From positions 1-64,000 of the IMG/VR virus record IMGVR_UViG_3300021378_000007: DNA of 64,000 bases; one strand, given 5' to 3'. Positions 7,533-16,318 of this stretch are shown one piece after another (position 1 is the first letter of the stretch; every line of letters begins with the position of its first letter). The DNA is from a virus. The translations under genes and the position numbers were made by a program. Below the pieces are notes generated by a model that saw only the letters and a list, made by a program, of their open reading frames with translations, did not search any database and had not been told where the DNA came from.

Positions 7533-8986
7533 GTAATGTTGAATTGTCTCATTTGATATACAAATCCCTCTTCGTTGTATATATTTATACGTTCCTTAAG
7601 GTGATTCAGAGTATGATTTTCACATTGTAAATCATCTGATATATCAAACAATCGCATTTCAGTTTTACCATCAGCCTTTCTAAGACCTCTACCAATAGAT
7701 TGTAAGTTTCTTATTCGTGATTTGGAAGGAGATGCAAAGACTACATTATCAATCTTCTTAATATTAACACCAGTTGAGAAGGTACCGTATGACGCCAGTA
7801 TGACGTTGTCATTTGCTTTCTCAACGATTTCCCTTACGTTCTCCCTATCCTTGGTATCGGTTCCGCCATAGACATAGTGTAATTGTTCACCCAATCGACA
7901 TGTCATCTTATTATGTAGAAGAACTCCATGTTTTTCGACATATTGAAATAGTACAAGTGTGTTCCCCTTAAGGGAATATACTAGGTTGCATATAAATTCG
8001 TTCCTACTATCATTTCCTACGAGATAATCCATCTCATCTTGGTATGACATTTTCTTCTGTTTGGTATGACGAAGTATGACACATTCTATATTTAAATTTG
8101 CAATCGTCCCTTCGTCCATTAACTCTTTTGTGGTTATGACCTTTTTGACTGGCCCAAACAAACCTTCTAGTTGTAGTCTATGAACTTCACTGCCATCAAG
8201 TGTACCAGTAGTTCCGATACGAATTGCAGTAGTTTTCATCTTCTCTAAAATACCTTTGAGTGTTTGTGCTTTAAATAAATGTGCTTCATCCCCTACCACA
8301 ACATCAAATGATTGTAATACTTCTTTAGGTGCTTTTGCAAAGGACTGCCATGTTGTGACTGTTATAGAGGAATCAAATACTTCTTGTCCACTGTATATTT
8401 TACAAATAGGTTCTTTGTATCCATACTCTTGAAAATCTTTGGTCATCTGTTCAACCAACGAAGTAGTAGGAACTATTATTACAGTCTTACAATTGGGTAG
8501 AGACATCTCTCCTTCAAACCATCTGCATAACATATAAATGATTAATGACTTACCACTAGCAGTAGGAGATAATAATAACTGTCTACCATACTGTACTGTA
8601 GATTTGAATGCATCTATTTGATAATCTCTTGGTGCAAAAGGAAGTCCCAAGCCTGGAATTAAGTCGTCTCCATTGATAAAGAAGTCCACATCTTCATCTG
8701 ATATTCTAGTCTTATCACCTATAACATCTTGGACACCTTCAAACTCAAATCCTCGTTCTCTACAGAACTCATCGATGTATGGAAGTAATCCTATATAAAT
8801 TTTGTTTGTTTTAATTGAGAAGAGTCGTACCTTACCGTCCCACATACGATTCTTATATGATGGCATAAATTTTGCATTGGGTACAGTAAATGAGAAAAAT
8901 TCAAACAAGTCTCTAGAAAGTCCTTTATCACAATGGACTCTTAGAAATACTTCATCACATTTCTCTACTCTTACAATGTTAGACAT
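7529..8986 (-). CDS. uvsW: recombination DNA-RNA helicase UvsW
   Basis: This is a superfamily 2 helicase, 485 residues (T4 UvsW about 503). In T4 it unwinds branched DNA and R-loops and helps switch replication to the recombination-dependent mode. The N-terminal approximately 110 residues form the accessory domain. Walker A is SPTASGKS at 140-147, the DEAH box is 233-236, then GTTGTLDG, and motif VI QSIGRGLRKADG is near the C-terminus. The ATG at 8986 (MSNIVRVEK) is chosen over a TTG at 9001; it overlaps the hydroxylase gene by eight bases. The 3' end holds a TATAAATA box. Confidence 0.94.
   Translation of the reverse strand: MSNIVRVEKCDEVFLRVHCDKGLSRDLFEFFSFTVPNAKFMPSYKNRMWDGKVRLFSIKTNKIYIGLLPYIDEFCRERGFEFEGVQDVIGDKTRISDEDVDFFINGDDLIPGLGLPFAPRDYQIDAFKSTVQYGRQLLLSPTASGKSLIIYMLCRWFEGEMSLPNCKTVIIVPTTSLVEQMTKDFQEYGYKEPICKIYSGQEVFDSSITVTTWQSFAKAPKEVLQSFDVVVGDEAHLFKAQTLKGILEKMKTTAIRIGTTGTLDGSEVHRLQLEGLFGPVKKVITTKELMDEGTIANLNIECVILRHTKQKKMSYQDEMDYLVGNDSRNEFICNLVYSLKGNTLVLFQYVEKHGVLLHNKMTCRLGEQLHYVYGGTDTKDRENVREIVEKANDNVILASYGTFSTGVNIKKIDNVVFASPSKSRIRNLQSIGRGLRKADGKTEMRLFDISDDLQCENHTLNHLKERINIYNEEGFVYQMRQFNIT
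7582..7589 (-). promoter_or_regulatory. late promoter box inside uvsW, TATAAATA
   Basis: A perfect TATAAATA on the minus strand, 49 bases before the start at 7532. It lies inside coding sequence, and a few such matches are expected by chance in this AT-rich DNA, so confidence is moderate. Confidence 0.4.
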
Positions 8987-9647
8987 ATGGGTCGCCAGCA
9001 AACCATCCCACTAGAGATTCACGTGTTCCATGTGTCACTGGTGTTACTTGGTGATATATAAATGATGGGAATATGATACATGTCCCCTTTGTCTTACCAC
9101 TGAATGGTACTGTTCGAACAGAATTATTCATATCCAACTTCATCCCAAAACCTTTCCCCATACCGTTTAGTTGTTGAGTAGGTTCTAACCATTGGAAATT
9201 ACCACCTTCATATTCTTCGGGGTCTGACAATTGAACTGTTAAACTTAATTTACGTATCTTACCATTTGGTAAAGGTTCTGGCCCGCTATCAGTGTGCCAA
9301 GTGTAAAAGTCTCCCTTCTTTTTTTTGGTTTTAGCGGGAGCATTGTATATGGTGTATTGAAGATTCTCAACAAATTCAATTTTATGATTCCATTCAGAAC
9401 TTACATTCGCTTCTTCTATAAGTTTATATAATTTATCATACACATCGGGAATCGAGTTCTGCATATTTTGGTTCATAAACCATTTAACTTTACCCGAGCG
9501 TACTTGAGCATCATCTGCACCGCCTGTGGATGGGTCTCCAACCATTGCTACGACTTCTTCTTGTCCTTTTGCAACTCGTTTTATCTGTTCGACTTCATCG
9601 TCTGTGAATGCATTTTCAATAATGCACATGTTGTTTCGTAATATCAT
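8979..9647 (-). CDS. PKHD-type 2-oxoglutarate/Fe(II) hydroxylase
   Basis: This is a 222-residue dioxygenase resembling the PKHD (PiuC-like) hydroxylases found in many marine T4-like phages. The iron ligands are H118 and D120 (TWHTDSG) and H199 (IYHQVTPV), and R209 (GTRESLVGWFAGDP) would hold 2-oxoglutarate. The stretch from YEGGNFQWL to FPSFIYHQVTPVTHGTR is the core double-stranded beta helix. It sits between uvsY and uvsW with an eight-base overlap into uvsW, so it is co-expressed with recombination genes. The substrate is unknown; it is one of four such enzymes in the window. Confidence 0.88.
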   Translation of the reverse strand: MILRNNMCIIENAFTDDEVEQIKRVAKGQEEVVAMVGDPSTGGADDAQVRSGKVKWFMNQNMQNSIPDVYDKLYKLIEEANVSSEWNHKIEFVENLQYTIYNAPAKTKKKKGDFYTWHTDSGPEPLPNGKIRKLSLTVQLSDPEEYEGGNFQWLEPTQQLNGMGKGFGMKLDMNNSVRTVPFSGKTKGTCIIFPSFIYHQVTPVTHGTRESLVGWFAGDPYV

Positions 9648-9648
9648 C

Positions 9649-10092
9649 TTATTGACCTGCCATAAATTTTCTCCAATCGATTGTATTCTTAATCGTTTGG
9701 TGTCTCCAAGTGATATTTTGCATACAATCTTTTAGGAAGTTGATGGTTATTTTTAAGTATTCAATTTTAGCTTTAATTTCTCTGAGGTCTGAGTCTGAAT
9801 TGTAAAAGAATTGCATGTCACTTTTCATAATCTTAAGACCATCGAATGGGTCATCTGCCCATCCCAGTTCTTTGATTCTATCTGAATCCATCTTACCATT
9901 ATACCACAACCACTTATCTTTGAGAAGTTCATCATATTTGAACTCCCAATTTTTGAGTGTTAGTAATTTATTAGTGAGTTGGTCTTGGTACTTAGCATGA
10001 AGTTTGGGAACTTCGAGAGATGCGTTGTCCAATTCAATATCATCAATTTCACAATCTAATGCCCATTGGGCCTTTAATTCATCTAAAGTCAT
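9649..10092 (-). CDS. uvsY: recombination mediator UvsY
   Basis: This is a 147-residue, highly helical charged protein at the uvsY position, compared with about 137 in T4. UvsY loads the UvsX recombinase onto single-stranded DNA covered with gp32. The N-terminus (MTLDELKAQWALDCEIDDIEL) matches the family pattern of an acidic start before the mediator helices. The C-terminus ends in IDWRKFMAGQ, similar to the T4 end RAFEAGK. No strong Shine-Dalgarno is seen; TATAAT lies nine bases before the ATG. A gap of 31 bases separates it from gene 3. Confidence 0.82.
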   Translation of the reverse strand: MTLDELKAQWALDCEIDDIELDNASLEVPKLHAKYQDQLTNKLLTLKNWEFKYDELLKDKWLWYNGKMDSDRIKELGWADDPFDGLKIMKSDMQFFYNSDSDLREIKAKIEYLKITINFLKDCMQNITWRHQTIKNTIDWRKFMAGQ

Positions 10093-10123
10093 AATGTATA
10101 TATTATATCACGAAAAGGTGATA

Positions 10124-10660
10124 TTAACTAGTGGTTTCTATATCGAAATGTGTAAACCTAAACTCTACTGTACATATAGCTGGTTCAGCATCTGAACCAC
10201 TTTGTAAGTCTATACCGCTCAACGATATAGGGAATGCATCATAGAATTTAAAAAATCTGTTAGGGATATTTTTGTTAGTGTTAGTGACTAGTGTAATCTG
10301 TGAGTATTGTTGAAGGTCATCATTGATATCTGCCAATTGTCCTAGATTAGTTCTTTCAGTACCAGTTAGAGTACTGAAGTCTACTGTATCTGATATAGGA
10401 ATGATACTGTCCATCCAATCATATATCTCTTTATAGTTAGACACATCTTCGTCTACAATAAATGATACACTTAGATTACCAAACTCAACTTTATCGCCTG
10501 GGAAGAAAGCATTAACACCAATCCTTGTTGGTACACTTACTTCAACAAACGATAAACTAGGAATGCTAACACTCTGAACATAGTATTCAACAGTGGGAAC
10601 TTTCTCTATTAGTAATCTAAAATTATTTTTGTTTAATATTGATTTGTTAATATCAGTCAT
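10124..10660 (-). CDS. 3: tail completion/terminator protein
   Basis: This is a 178-residue protein of tail-tube-like beta fold and of T4 gp3 length (176). Family features visible are FRLLIEKV, SIPSLSFVEVSVPTRIG, a central SVSFIVDEDVSNYKEIYDWM (T4 gp3 has a closely similar FIVDE...MYEWM segment), and the C-terminal ICTVEFRFTHFDIE. gp3 caps the finished tail tube before head joining. It lies downstream of gp23, as in marine T4-like phages, and overlaps the small upstream gene by eight bases. A second gp19-type tube protein is the alternative reading. Confidence 0.75.
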   Translation of the reverse strand: MTDINKSILNKNNFRLLIEKVPTVEYYVQSVSIPSLSFVEVSVPTRIGVNAFFPGDKVEFGNLSVSFIVDEDVSNYKEIYDWMDSIIPISDTVDFSTLTGTERTNLGQLADINDDLQQYSQITLVTNTNKNIPNRFFKFYDAFPISLSGIDLQSGSDAEPAICTVEFRFTHFDIETTS

Positions 10661-10880
10661 CTATCTTCATCACCCTCTTGTTAACAGTAGTATCATGGTA
10701 ATCACCATCATTTCTGTAGGTTCTAGTCTTTTCTTCTTCACACAGATATCCATCTGCTATGAATGTCGTCACGACTCGTCTAGCGAGTATTTGATGTGTT
10801 TTTTCAACACCGTCTTCAAAGATTCCTCTTTCCCATGGGCCTTCCAAAACCTTCACATCTTTATAATATTTATTTTCCAT
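10653..10880 (-). CDS. 75-residue protein of unknown function
   Basis: This is a small, charged, soluble protein (MENKYYKDVKVLEGPWERG...). The frame is open to 10931, but only through a TTG start inside the gp23 terminator region. The ATG at 10880 is chosen because CCTAAATA ends exactly five bases upstream, the fixed late-box spacing. It precedes and overlaps gene 3, so it may be a small tail or neck factor; no family is recognised. Confidence 0.65.
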   Translation of the reverse strand: MENKYYKDVKVLEGPWERGIFEDGVEKTHQILARRVVTTFIADGYLCEEEKTRTYRNDGDYHDTTVNKRVMKIDD

Positions 10881-10885
10881 ACTTA

Positions 10886-10893
10886 TATTTAGG
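10886..10893 (-). promoter_or_regulatory. late promoter box variant, CCTAAATA
   Basis: CCTAAATA ends five bases before the ATG at 10880, immediately after the gp23 terminator. A new transcript would therefore start here for the small gene and gene 3. Confidence 0.5.
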
Positions 10894-10894
10894 T

Positions 10895-10922
10895 AAAAAA
10901 AAAGGTCTCCGAAGAGACCTTT
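10895..10922 (-). terminator. rho-independent terminator after gp23
   Basis: On the minus strand a 9-bp stem AAAGGTCTC/GAGACCTTT closes a TTCG tetraloop and runs into a T-tract. It starts 21 bases after the gp23 stop. This is the clearest terminator in the window, fitting a gene that needs a high, separately ended transcript. Confidence 0.9.
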
Positions 10923-10942
10923 TAAAATCAATTACTTCAGAT

Positions 10943-12247
10943 TTATAGGATGTTAGAAACAGCCATTTTTCTGTAGTATTGGTTAAGACCAGCAGTTGCA
11001 AGACCATCTCTGTCTTGTACGTTACCTGTGTCAACGAATGGGTTTGAAACCATACCGTATCTTGTCTTAAATCCGATTTTTGGTTGGAATGTGTTCTCAC
11101 CAACAGCACGTACCATTTGTAATGGAACGTATGGGCAATAGAACATACCAGCGTCATAAGGATTTGAACCTCTGTAACCAACAGTCATGTAATCGGCACT
11201 TGCATAAGGGTCGATATAGACTTTAACTCTTCCGTTTAGAACACCAGCAAAAGTATTACCAGTATCGTCTACAGACAAGTTTGTTGATAAAGCAGGAGTG
11301 TAATCTAATACACCTGCCATTGAAAGAGCAGAAGCAACATCAGATGAACAAAGGATAAAGTTACCTTTTCCTCTTCTTGTATCTTTAGCGATGAAGTTTG
11401 ATTCTCTTTCGATTTGGAACAATAGACCTTTGAACTTTTCAACTGACCATCTACCGTTAGCGTCAACATCTAAGTTGAAAGTACCAGCAGAAGCAGTGCC
11501 TTGAGCACCAGTTTTTGCTTGGTTGTTTACGCTTCTGATTACTTCCCTGTTGATTTCAGCAAGGATTTCAGATGATAGGATGTTAGCGAGTTCTGACTCA
11601 GCGTCAAGACCGTGAATTGCTTTAAGGTCTTGTGCAAGTTCTAGTGTATATTCAGCTTTTAATGCTCTGGATTTGGCAGTTACAGTAGCCTTCTCAATAG
11701 TGAATGACATTTCAGCAAACTGATTACCAGCAGCATCACCAAGTGCTTCTGCACTTGCTGTTGACATACCAGTAGAGGTTTGTGAAGCATATGAACCGTT
11801 GAAAGGGTCGCCTGAATGGTCTGTACCAACTGAAGTGGATGCAGTTTGTGCTGCTGCTGAGTAACCAGTTCTTGCTTCGTTGTGAAGCGCTTCTGATTCT
11901 GCAGTTCTAACAGCGTCTACATCGTCATGATATCTTGCTTTCATAGCAAAAATCAGACCAGTTGGGCCAGTCATTGGTTGAACGCCACAAATGTCGTAAG
12001 CAACGAGATTTGGCATAGCACGTCTTACTAATGAAATCAAAATCGGATCCCAGTTAGAAATAGGTGCCCCAGTAGCATTTAAAGGTGCAGCTTCTTCAAG
12101 AGTTGCTCTATCTTCTTTAAGAGCCTTTTCTTGGTTTTCAAGAATTACTGCAGTAACCGCTTTCTTGTAGTTGTCTTCGATTTTTGGTAAATCGGAGTGC
12201 TCTAGAATTGGCGCCCACTTTTCTTGTAAGTTTTCTGATTGAAACAT
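10943..12247 (-). CDS. 23: major capsid protein
   Basis: This is the T4 gp23 homologue, 434 residues, shorter than T4 (521), as is usual in marine members. It forms the hexamers of the head shell. The N-terminal region is charged and helical and contains L50-E-E52-A, matching the (L/I)-x-E cleavage rule of the gp21 protease, so maturation probably removes about 52 residues; that is inference. The rest is HK97-fold-like, with WDPILISLVRRAMPNLVAYDICGVQPMTGPTGLIFAM at its start. The Shine-Dalgarno is AAAGGAAAATAAAA-ATG. It lies 17 bases after the scaffold gene and is followed by a strong terminator. No separate gp24 vertex gene is seen. Confidence 0.95.
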   Translation of the reverse strand: MFQSENLQEKWAPILEHSDLPKIEDNYKKAVTAVILENQEKALKEDRATLEEAAPLNATGAPISNWDPILISLVRRAMPNLVAYDICGVQPMTGPTGLIFAMKARYHDDVDAVRTAESEALHNEARTGYSAAAQTASTSVGTDHSGDPFNGSYASQTSTGMSTASAEALGDAAGNQFAEMSFTIEKATVTAKSRALKAEYTLELAQDLKAIHGLDAESELANILSSEILAEINREVIRSVNNQAKTGAQGTASAGTFNLDVDANGRWSVEKFKGLLFQIERESNFIAKDTRRGKGNFILCSSDVASALSMAGVLDYTPALSTNLSVDDTGNTFAGVLNGRVKVYIDPYASADYMTVGYRGSNPYDAGMFYCPYVPLQMVRAVGENTFQPKIGFKTRYGMVSNPFVDTGNVQDRDGLATAGLNQYYRKMAVSNIL

Positions 12248-12264
12248 TTTTATTTTCCTTTAAA

Positions 12265-13599
12265 TTAACCTAATGGTTTTAGTTTAGATAATGCGTTAGC
12301 ATATGTTGCGATTTCAGGTGCAAGTCTTGGTTCGTCTGATTCCTCAGAGATAACACCAGTACCTTCTTCAACAACAGTATCTTCAACTAGTTTTTCACCA
12401 TCTACAGGGAAGTATGCATTCTTAACTTCTGAAACTTTCTCAGCGAAATCTTCTTCAGTCTTAAAGTCTACTCCTTCTGCAAGTGAAACTAGTTTCTCTT
12501 TTTGTGATTCGGATAGGTCTTCGCAGGCCTCTCTTATCACGTTTGCTCTTTTGAGTGTATCCAACTCTTCAGTGACATCCATATTTCTATTTACTTCACC
12601 GTCAAGTTTTTGTTCCATCTCATCGAGACGATTTGCGAGTTCATCAATAACATCATACTTATCTTCAGGAACGTCAACATAATGTTCTACGAACAATGTT
12701 TTCATACCTTCAATAAAGTTTTCAGTCATTTCCGACCTCAAACCACGTTCAATTGCAAGTTCATTTTCTTTCGTCCACTCTTCTGCAACATATGTTAGAT
12801 ACTTGTCTACGGATTCCGCAAGGTCACCTTTAACTTTTTCTACTGTGGTTTGTAATTCTTCTGAGTACTGTGACTCAAGTGATTCTTTAATTTCTGCAAC
12901 TTTTGAAGTTACAGCAGCCTTAAAGATAGTCTTTGCCTTCTCAGCATTTTCTTCAGAAAGTTCTAGCGCTTCTGAAATTGCGGATAGGTCGTCATCTATT
13001 TCAATTTCAACGAGTGAAGACTCTAGTTCAGCAGAAACTTCTTCGTCAACTTCAACTTCTGTTTCAGCGACTTCTTCTTCTACTTCTTCTTTCTTCTTCA
13101 TCTTGCCATAAACTTCAGCGACCGACTCTTCGTCCATACCTTTTAAAGTATCAACAATCTTTCTAGCTTGTTCTGCTTTTGTCAAACTTTCGTCAACTTC
13201 TTCTTCTGTCAATCCACTACAGACTGTTTGAAGTTCTTCCTTTGTCATTTCCTTCATAGTGTTGACGATAGCTTTTATTGATTCCATTTTAGAAGGAGTA
13301 GACTCTTCTGACTCTTCTTCTTCTTTAACTTTTTGCAATTTAGGTTGACTATCAGCTTTACTAGCATTCTTTTGTGGGGCGTCACCACTGACTGCCTTAA
13401 CATTTTCCGCCTTCTTTACTGAGTCAACTGCTTTGTCAACAGGATTTTCTTCAGGTTTAACGACTTCAACTTTGCCTGCCTCGATTGATTCGGCATCAGA
13501 TGAACCTTGTTTGACTGGTTTTGAATCTCCCTTCTCAGCTTTAGCGTCAGGCTGACCTGCCTCTAAGACTGTTTCTAGGTTATTTTCTAACTCTGCCAT
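12265..13599 (-). CDS. 22: prohead core scaffold protein
   Basis: This is a 444-residue, extremely acidic, Lys/Glu/Ser-rich protein between the prohead protease and the capsid gene, the position of T4 gene 22. The N-terminal third is low complexity and likely disordered. From about 110 on it is predicted helical and coiled coil (LEQKL, LESQYSEELQTTVEKVKGDL). Scaffold proteins of this family fill the prohead and are degraded by gp21. It is longer than T4 gp22 (about 269). AGGAG precedes the ATG, and a perfect TATAAATA stands 28 bases upstream, so genes 22 and 23 form a late unit ending at the terminator. Confidence 0.8.
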   Translation of the reverse strand: MAELENNLETVLEAGQPDAKAEKGDSKPVKQGSSDAESIEAGKVEVVKPEENPVDKAVDSVKKAENVKAVSGDAPQKNASKADSQPKLQKVKEEEESEESTPSKMESIKAIVNTMKEMTKEELQTVCSGLTEEEVDESLTKAEQARKIVDTLKGMDEESVAEVYGKMKKKEEVEEEVAETEVEVDEEVSAELESSLVEIEIDDDLSAISEALELSEENAEKAKTIFKAAVTSKVAEIKESLESQYSEELQTTVEKVKGDLAESVDKYLTYVAEEWTKENELAIERGLRSEMTENFIEGMKTLFVEHYVDVPEDKYDVIDELANRLDEMEQKLDGEVNRNMDVTEELDTLKRANVIREACEDLSESQKEKLVSLAEGVDFKTEEDFAEKVSEVKNAYFPVDGEKLVEDTVVEEGTGVISEESDEPRLAPEIATYANALSKLKPLG

Positions 13600-13627
13600 G
13601 TTTATCTCCTGTTTGAGTTTACTTTTT

Positions 13628-13635
13628 TATTTATA
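13628..13635 (-). promoter_or_regulatory. late promoter box for genes 22-23, TATAAATA
   Basis: A perfect T4-type late box, 28 bases before the scaffold ATG and in the short gap after gene 21. The leader contains AGGAG, so this is a conventional late promoter with a Shine-Dalgarno. Confidence 0.75.
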
Positions 13636-13637
13636 TA

Positions 13638-14291
13638 TTATAGGTTTTTAACAAACTTTTTCCATAGATTAAGTTTGGTTTCTTCAAGATTATTTAGTGA
13701 TGCAGTCTTTAACTCATTTTGCATCCTTTCCATATCTACTGCCTTCAATATACCATTCTCCATTACCCATTCTACCCCTTCATAAATACCTTCAACGAAA
13801 GCTTCGGGAGCGGATGGGTCTGCAACGATATCACCTGCCGTTGCAAGTTGGAAATCGTCTTTTACGTATTGAGCGCCACCCTTCTGTTCGAGCGAACCCA
13901 AACCTCTTGATGAAACACCCAACTTAGCACCGTCACTGATAAGACTTCTTACTATCTGACCGTTTGGTGTACTTAAAATCTTTGCACGTCCCACGTAATT
14001 ATTTCCATCTTCTTCTAAAGATGTAATCATGTGTGACACTTTGTCTAAATTAATTGTTGGCCCTTCGGGATGTCCTAACTCACCGAATGCCCTATCCTTG
14101 GCAACAAATTCCTTAACGTAACGGTTAACTTCTTTTTGCATTACTTCTTTAGGATATACTCTACCATTTCTGTTTTTGATTTCAGATTGCATAAAAATAC
14201 CTTCAATAAAGTATTCTTTCTCACCCTTTTCGTTCTGTTCTATAATAACAGGGGTTACACTGTAATCATTAAACTCTGATATTAATTTCAT
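13638..14291 (-). CDS. 21: prohead core protease
   Basis: This is the T4 gp21 homologue, 217 residues (T4 212), a serine protease that cleaves scaffold and capsid N-termini in the prohead. The catalytic histidine is H74 in FGELGHPEGP and the nucleophile is in the GVSSRG motif (S127/S128). Downstream DIVADPSAPEAFVEGIYEG is the conserved tail of the domain. The start MKLISEFNDYSV is typical. It overlaps the upstream small gene by 23 bases. Confidence 0.93.
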   Translation of the reverse strand: MKLISEFNDYSVTPVIIEQNEKGEKEYFIEGIFMQSEIKNRNGRVYPKEVMQKEVNRYVKEFVAKDRAFGELGHPEGPTINLDKVSHMITSLEEDGNNYVGRAKILSTPNGQIVRSLISDGAKLGVSSRGLGSLEQKGGAQYVKDDFQLATAGDIVADPSAPEAFVEGIYEGVEWVMENGILKAVDMERMQNELKTASLNNLEETKLNLWKKFVKNL

Positions 14292-14568
14292 TTATAATTT
14301 CTCCAAAAGGTATATCCTCTTTCACCATCTCTTCCATCATATGTCGGATAAGTTTAAATTCTCTCTCAGCCACCTTGAGGTCTTCGTAGGACTCCTCTAA
14401 GACGTTGCCGTTTAAAACTATATGTGTGAGTCCTTTTCTGACAACAAATGCCACATCAACTGACTCTCCACAAAATCTCAATGTATTCCTTCTCATAGGA
14501 AAGAATCCAGCAGGAATGGTGTACTTCGCTTCCCTCAACTCGTTAGAGATTGATGAAAAGGTTTTCAT
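14269..14568 (-). CDS. 99-residue head-cluster protein of unknown function
   Basis: This is a small basic protein between genes 20 and 21, where T4 has the prohead core genes 67 and 68. A TTG frame opens at 14601, but the ATG at 14568 (MKTFSSISNELREAKY) has AGGAAGG just upstream and is preferred. The C-terminal half is helical and charged (ESYEDLKVAEREFKLIRHMMEEMVKED). By position it may be a gp68-like core protein; sequence alone does not show it. Confidence 0.7.
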   Translation of the reverse strand: MKTFSSISNELREAKYTIPAGFFPMRRNTLRFCGESVDVAFVVRKGLTHIVLNGNVLEESYEDLKVAEREFKLIRHMMEEMVKEDIPFGEIINEINIRV

Positions 14569-14569
14569 A

Positions 14570-14734
14570 CTAACCTTCCTGTGGTTGTGACATCCAATCA
14601 ACTTGCATCTCTACACGTTTCATGTCCACAACTTCTGCAGCTTTTTGTTTGATTCCATCATTGATAGAATCCTTTGCATCCTGTAACTGACCATCTTGTA
14701 TTTGGTCTACGATTGTTTTCGCTATTTCGCTCAT
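14570..14734 (-). CDS. 54-residue prohead-region miniprotein, gp67-like position
   Basis: ATG at 14734 to TAG at 14570. The product is a helical, charged peptide (MSEIAKTIVDQIQDGQLQDA...). GGAGG lies inside the last codons of gene 20, just before its stop, at suitable distance. Its own end contains AGGAAGG, which serves the next gene, so 20, this gene and the 99-residue gene are chained. In T4 this slot holds the small prohead core protein gp67; homology is suggested by position only. Confidence 0.65.
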   Translation of the reverse strand: MSEIAKTIVDQIQDGQLQDAKDSINDGIKQKAAEVVDMKRVEMQVDWMSQPQEG

Positions 14735-14737
14735 TTA

Positions 14738-16273
14738 TTAAAAGCCTCCAAAATTATCTTCGTCATCTTCGCCGTCATCACTTCCACCTTCGGATTTGAT
14801 TTGAGCATCAATGACCTTTATTTCTTCTTCAGTTTGTCTTAGTATATACTTTCTGACATATTCGTCTGAGTAATACTTACCAACATACTCTGAAGCCTGA
14901 CTTAGTGTATCAAGTCTTTCTCTTATAATCTCTGCATCTTTCAACTCTGTAAAGTGGTTGTCCGTTGCAAAATCAAATTGTAGAAAGTCTTTGTTCTTAT
15001 CGAACTCTTCCACTGTCATTATTTCTTTGAGAACTAATTGTGTTCTCAACATATCTACAAACACCCTAGCAAATTTCTTCTGCAATCTGTTTGTAAACTT
15101 ATTAAACTTAAGTTCATCTCTAGAAATTTCTGAAGCACGACCCATATTGAATCCATTATCTGCTTCCATTCTAGTTGACGGTACGTTTAGTGACTGATAT
15201 AGTTTCTTCTTGAAGTATTCTATATCATCTATGTCAGCAAGGTTCTGACCGCCAGGAAGTGTACTAATTTCTGTTCCTCTTCCGCCCTCTCTTCTTGGTA
15301 ACCAAAAATCTTCCAACATACTCATATGTTTTCTGTCATCTTTGATTTCACCAGTGTCTGCATTGTAAACAAGTTTATTTTTATACTTGTTCATTACCTC
15401 TGCAAGGTACTGTTCTGCTTTTGCTTTAGGAAGGTTACCTACGTCAATGTAGAATATTCTTCTCTCGGGAGCCCTTGATATACGGTATATAACAAGTGCA
15501 TCCTCCATCATTGATAACTGATTTGCAGTCTTCAATGCTTTATGCAAATAACCGATTACAACATTCTTAGTGTAATCTAATAATCCCGAAGTAGTGTATG
15601 TCACTGCTTCAGGTGCAATCTTTACAACATGTCCTTCTTGTGATGAGGATTTATCAAAACCCTTATCATTGAAGACATAGAACTCCTCAATCTTCTTGAT
15701 TTGGTCTATTCCTGTCTTCTTGTCCTTTTCTTTTTCTACGTTTCTAACCTTCTTAATTTTAAGAGGGTCAACATTTCTTACGTCAACAATACCAAGTTTG
15801 GGTCTCTTGCCATCAACGACTTTATGGAAGTATATTCTTCCATCTACGTACCATTTTCTGAATAATTCATGAGAGTTCTGATTGAACTTCATTAGAGATA
15901 AGATGTGACTAAACTCGTCTTGCACCTTTTTCTTGATGCTTTCAGAGAGTTTTACATCTCTGAGGTCGAGCGTCACGATTCTATCTGAACTATCAGACGT
16001 GATACACTCATTAATAATATCTTCGATTGCAGAATCACATTCTGGCACCAAAGATGTTTCACGATATCTTCGAATGAGTTCTGCCTCATTCTTAATGCCG
16101 CCTTCCATGTCAACATAAGCACCATAAGCTCCGCCTGTAATGAACCCACTCTGTTGTTGAATGACGGGGGTACCGTCATCCTCTAGAGAAGGTACAAACG
16201 ACTTAGCGTTTGGTGCCTCTTTGACTCTTAACTCGTCTTTCTTACGAGTAATTTCAAACCCAAATATATCCAT
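14738..16273 (-). CDS. 20: portal vertex protein
   Basis: This is the T4 gp20 homologue, 511 residues (T4 524). It forms the dodecameric ring through which DNA enters the head and to which the neck attaches. The start MDIFGFEITRKKDELRV and the block ELIRRYRETSLVPECDSAIEDIINE (about 63-88) are typical; the central region includes the ALVIYRISRAPERRIFYIDVGNLPK family block and a C-terminal acidic tail (SDDGEDDEDNFGGF). TATAAATA ends five bases before the ATG with no Shine-Dalgarno between, so the mRNA may be leaderless. Confidence 0.95.
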   Translation of the reverse strand: MDIFGFEITRKKDELRVKEAPNAKSFVPSLEDDGTPVIQQQSGFITGGAYGAYVDMEGGIKNEAELIRRYRETSLVPECDSAIEDIINECITSDSSDRIVTLDLRDVKLSESIKKKVQDEFSHILSLMKFNQNSHELFRKWYVDGRIYFHKVVDGKRPKLGIVDVRNVDPLKIKKVRNVEKEKDKKTGIDQIKKIEEFYVFNDKGFDKSSSQEGHVVKIAPEAVTYTTSGLLDYTKNVVIGYLHKALKTANQLSMMEDALVIYRISRAPERRIFYIDVGNLPKAKAEQYLAEVMNKYKNKLVYNADTGEIKDDRKHMSMLEDFWLPRREGGRGTEISTLPGGQNLADIDDIEYFKKKLYQSLNVPSTRMEADNGFNMGRASEISRDELKFNKFTNRLQKKFARVFVDMLRTQLVLKEIMTVEEFDKNKDFLQFDFATDNHFTELKDAEIIRERLDTLSQASEYVGKYYSDEYVRKYILRQTEEEIKVIDAQIKSEGGSDDGEDDEDNFGGF

Positions 16274-16278
16274 ACTAA

Positions 16279-16286
16279 TATTTATA
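16279..16286 (-). promoter_or_regulatory. late promoter box for gene 20, TATAAATA
   Basis: A perfect late box ending five bases before the portal ATG. A small hairpin, ACCAC/GTGGT, lies immediately upstream at about 16287-16303. Confidence 0.7.
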
Positions 16287-16318
16287 CCACCAATATGTGG
16301 TAGTTTTTCACTGTTTTA

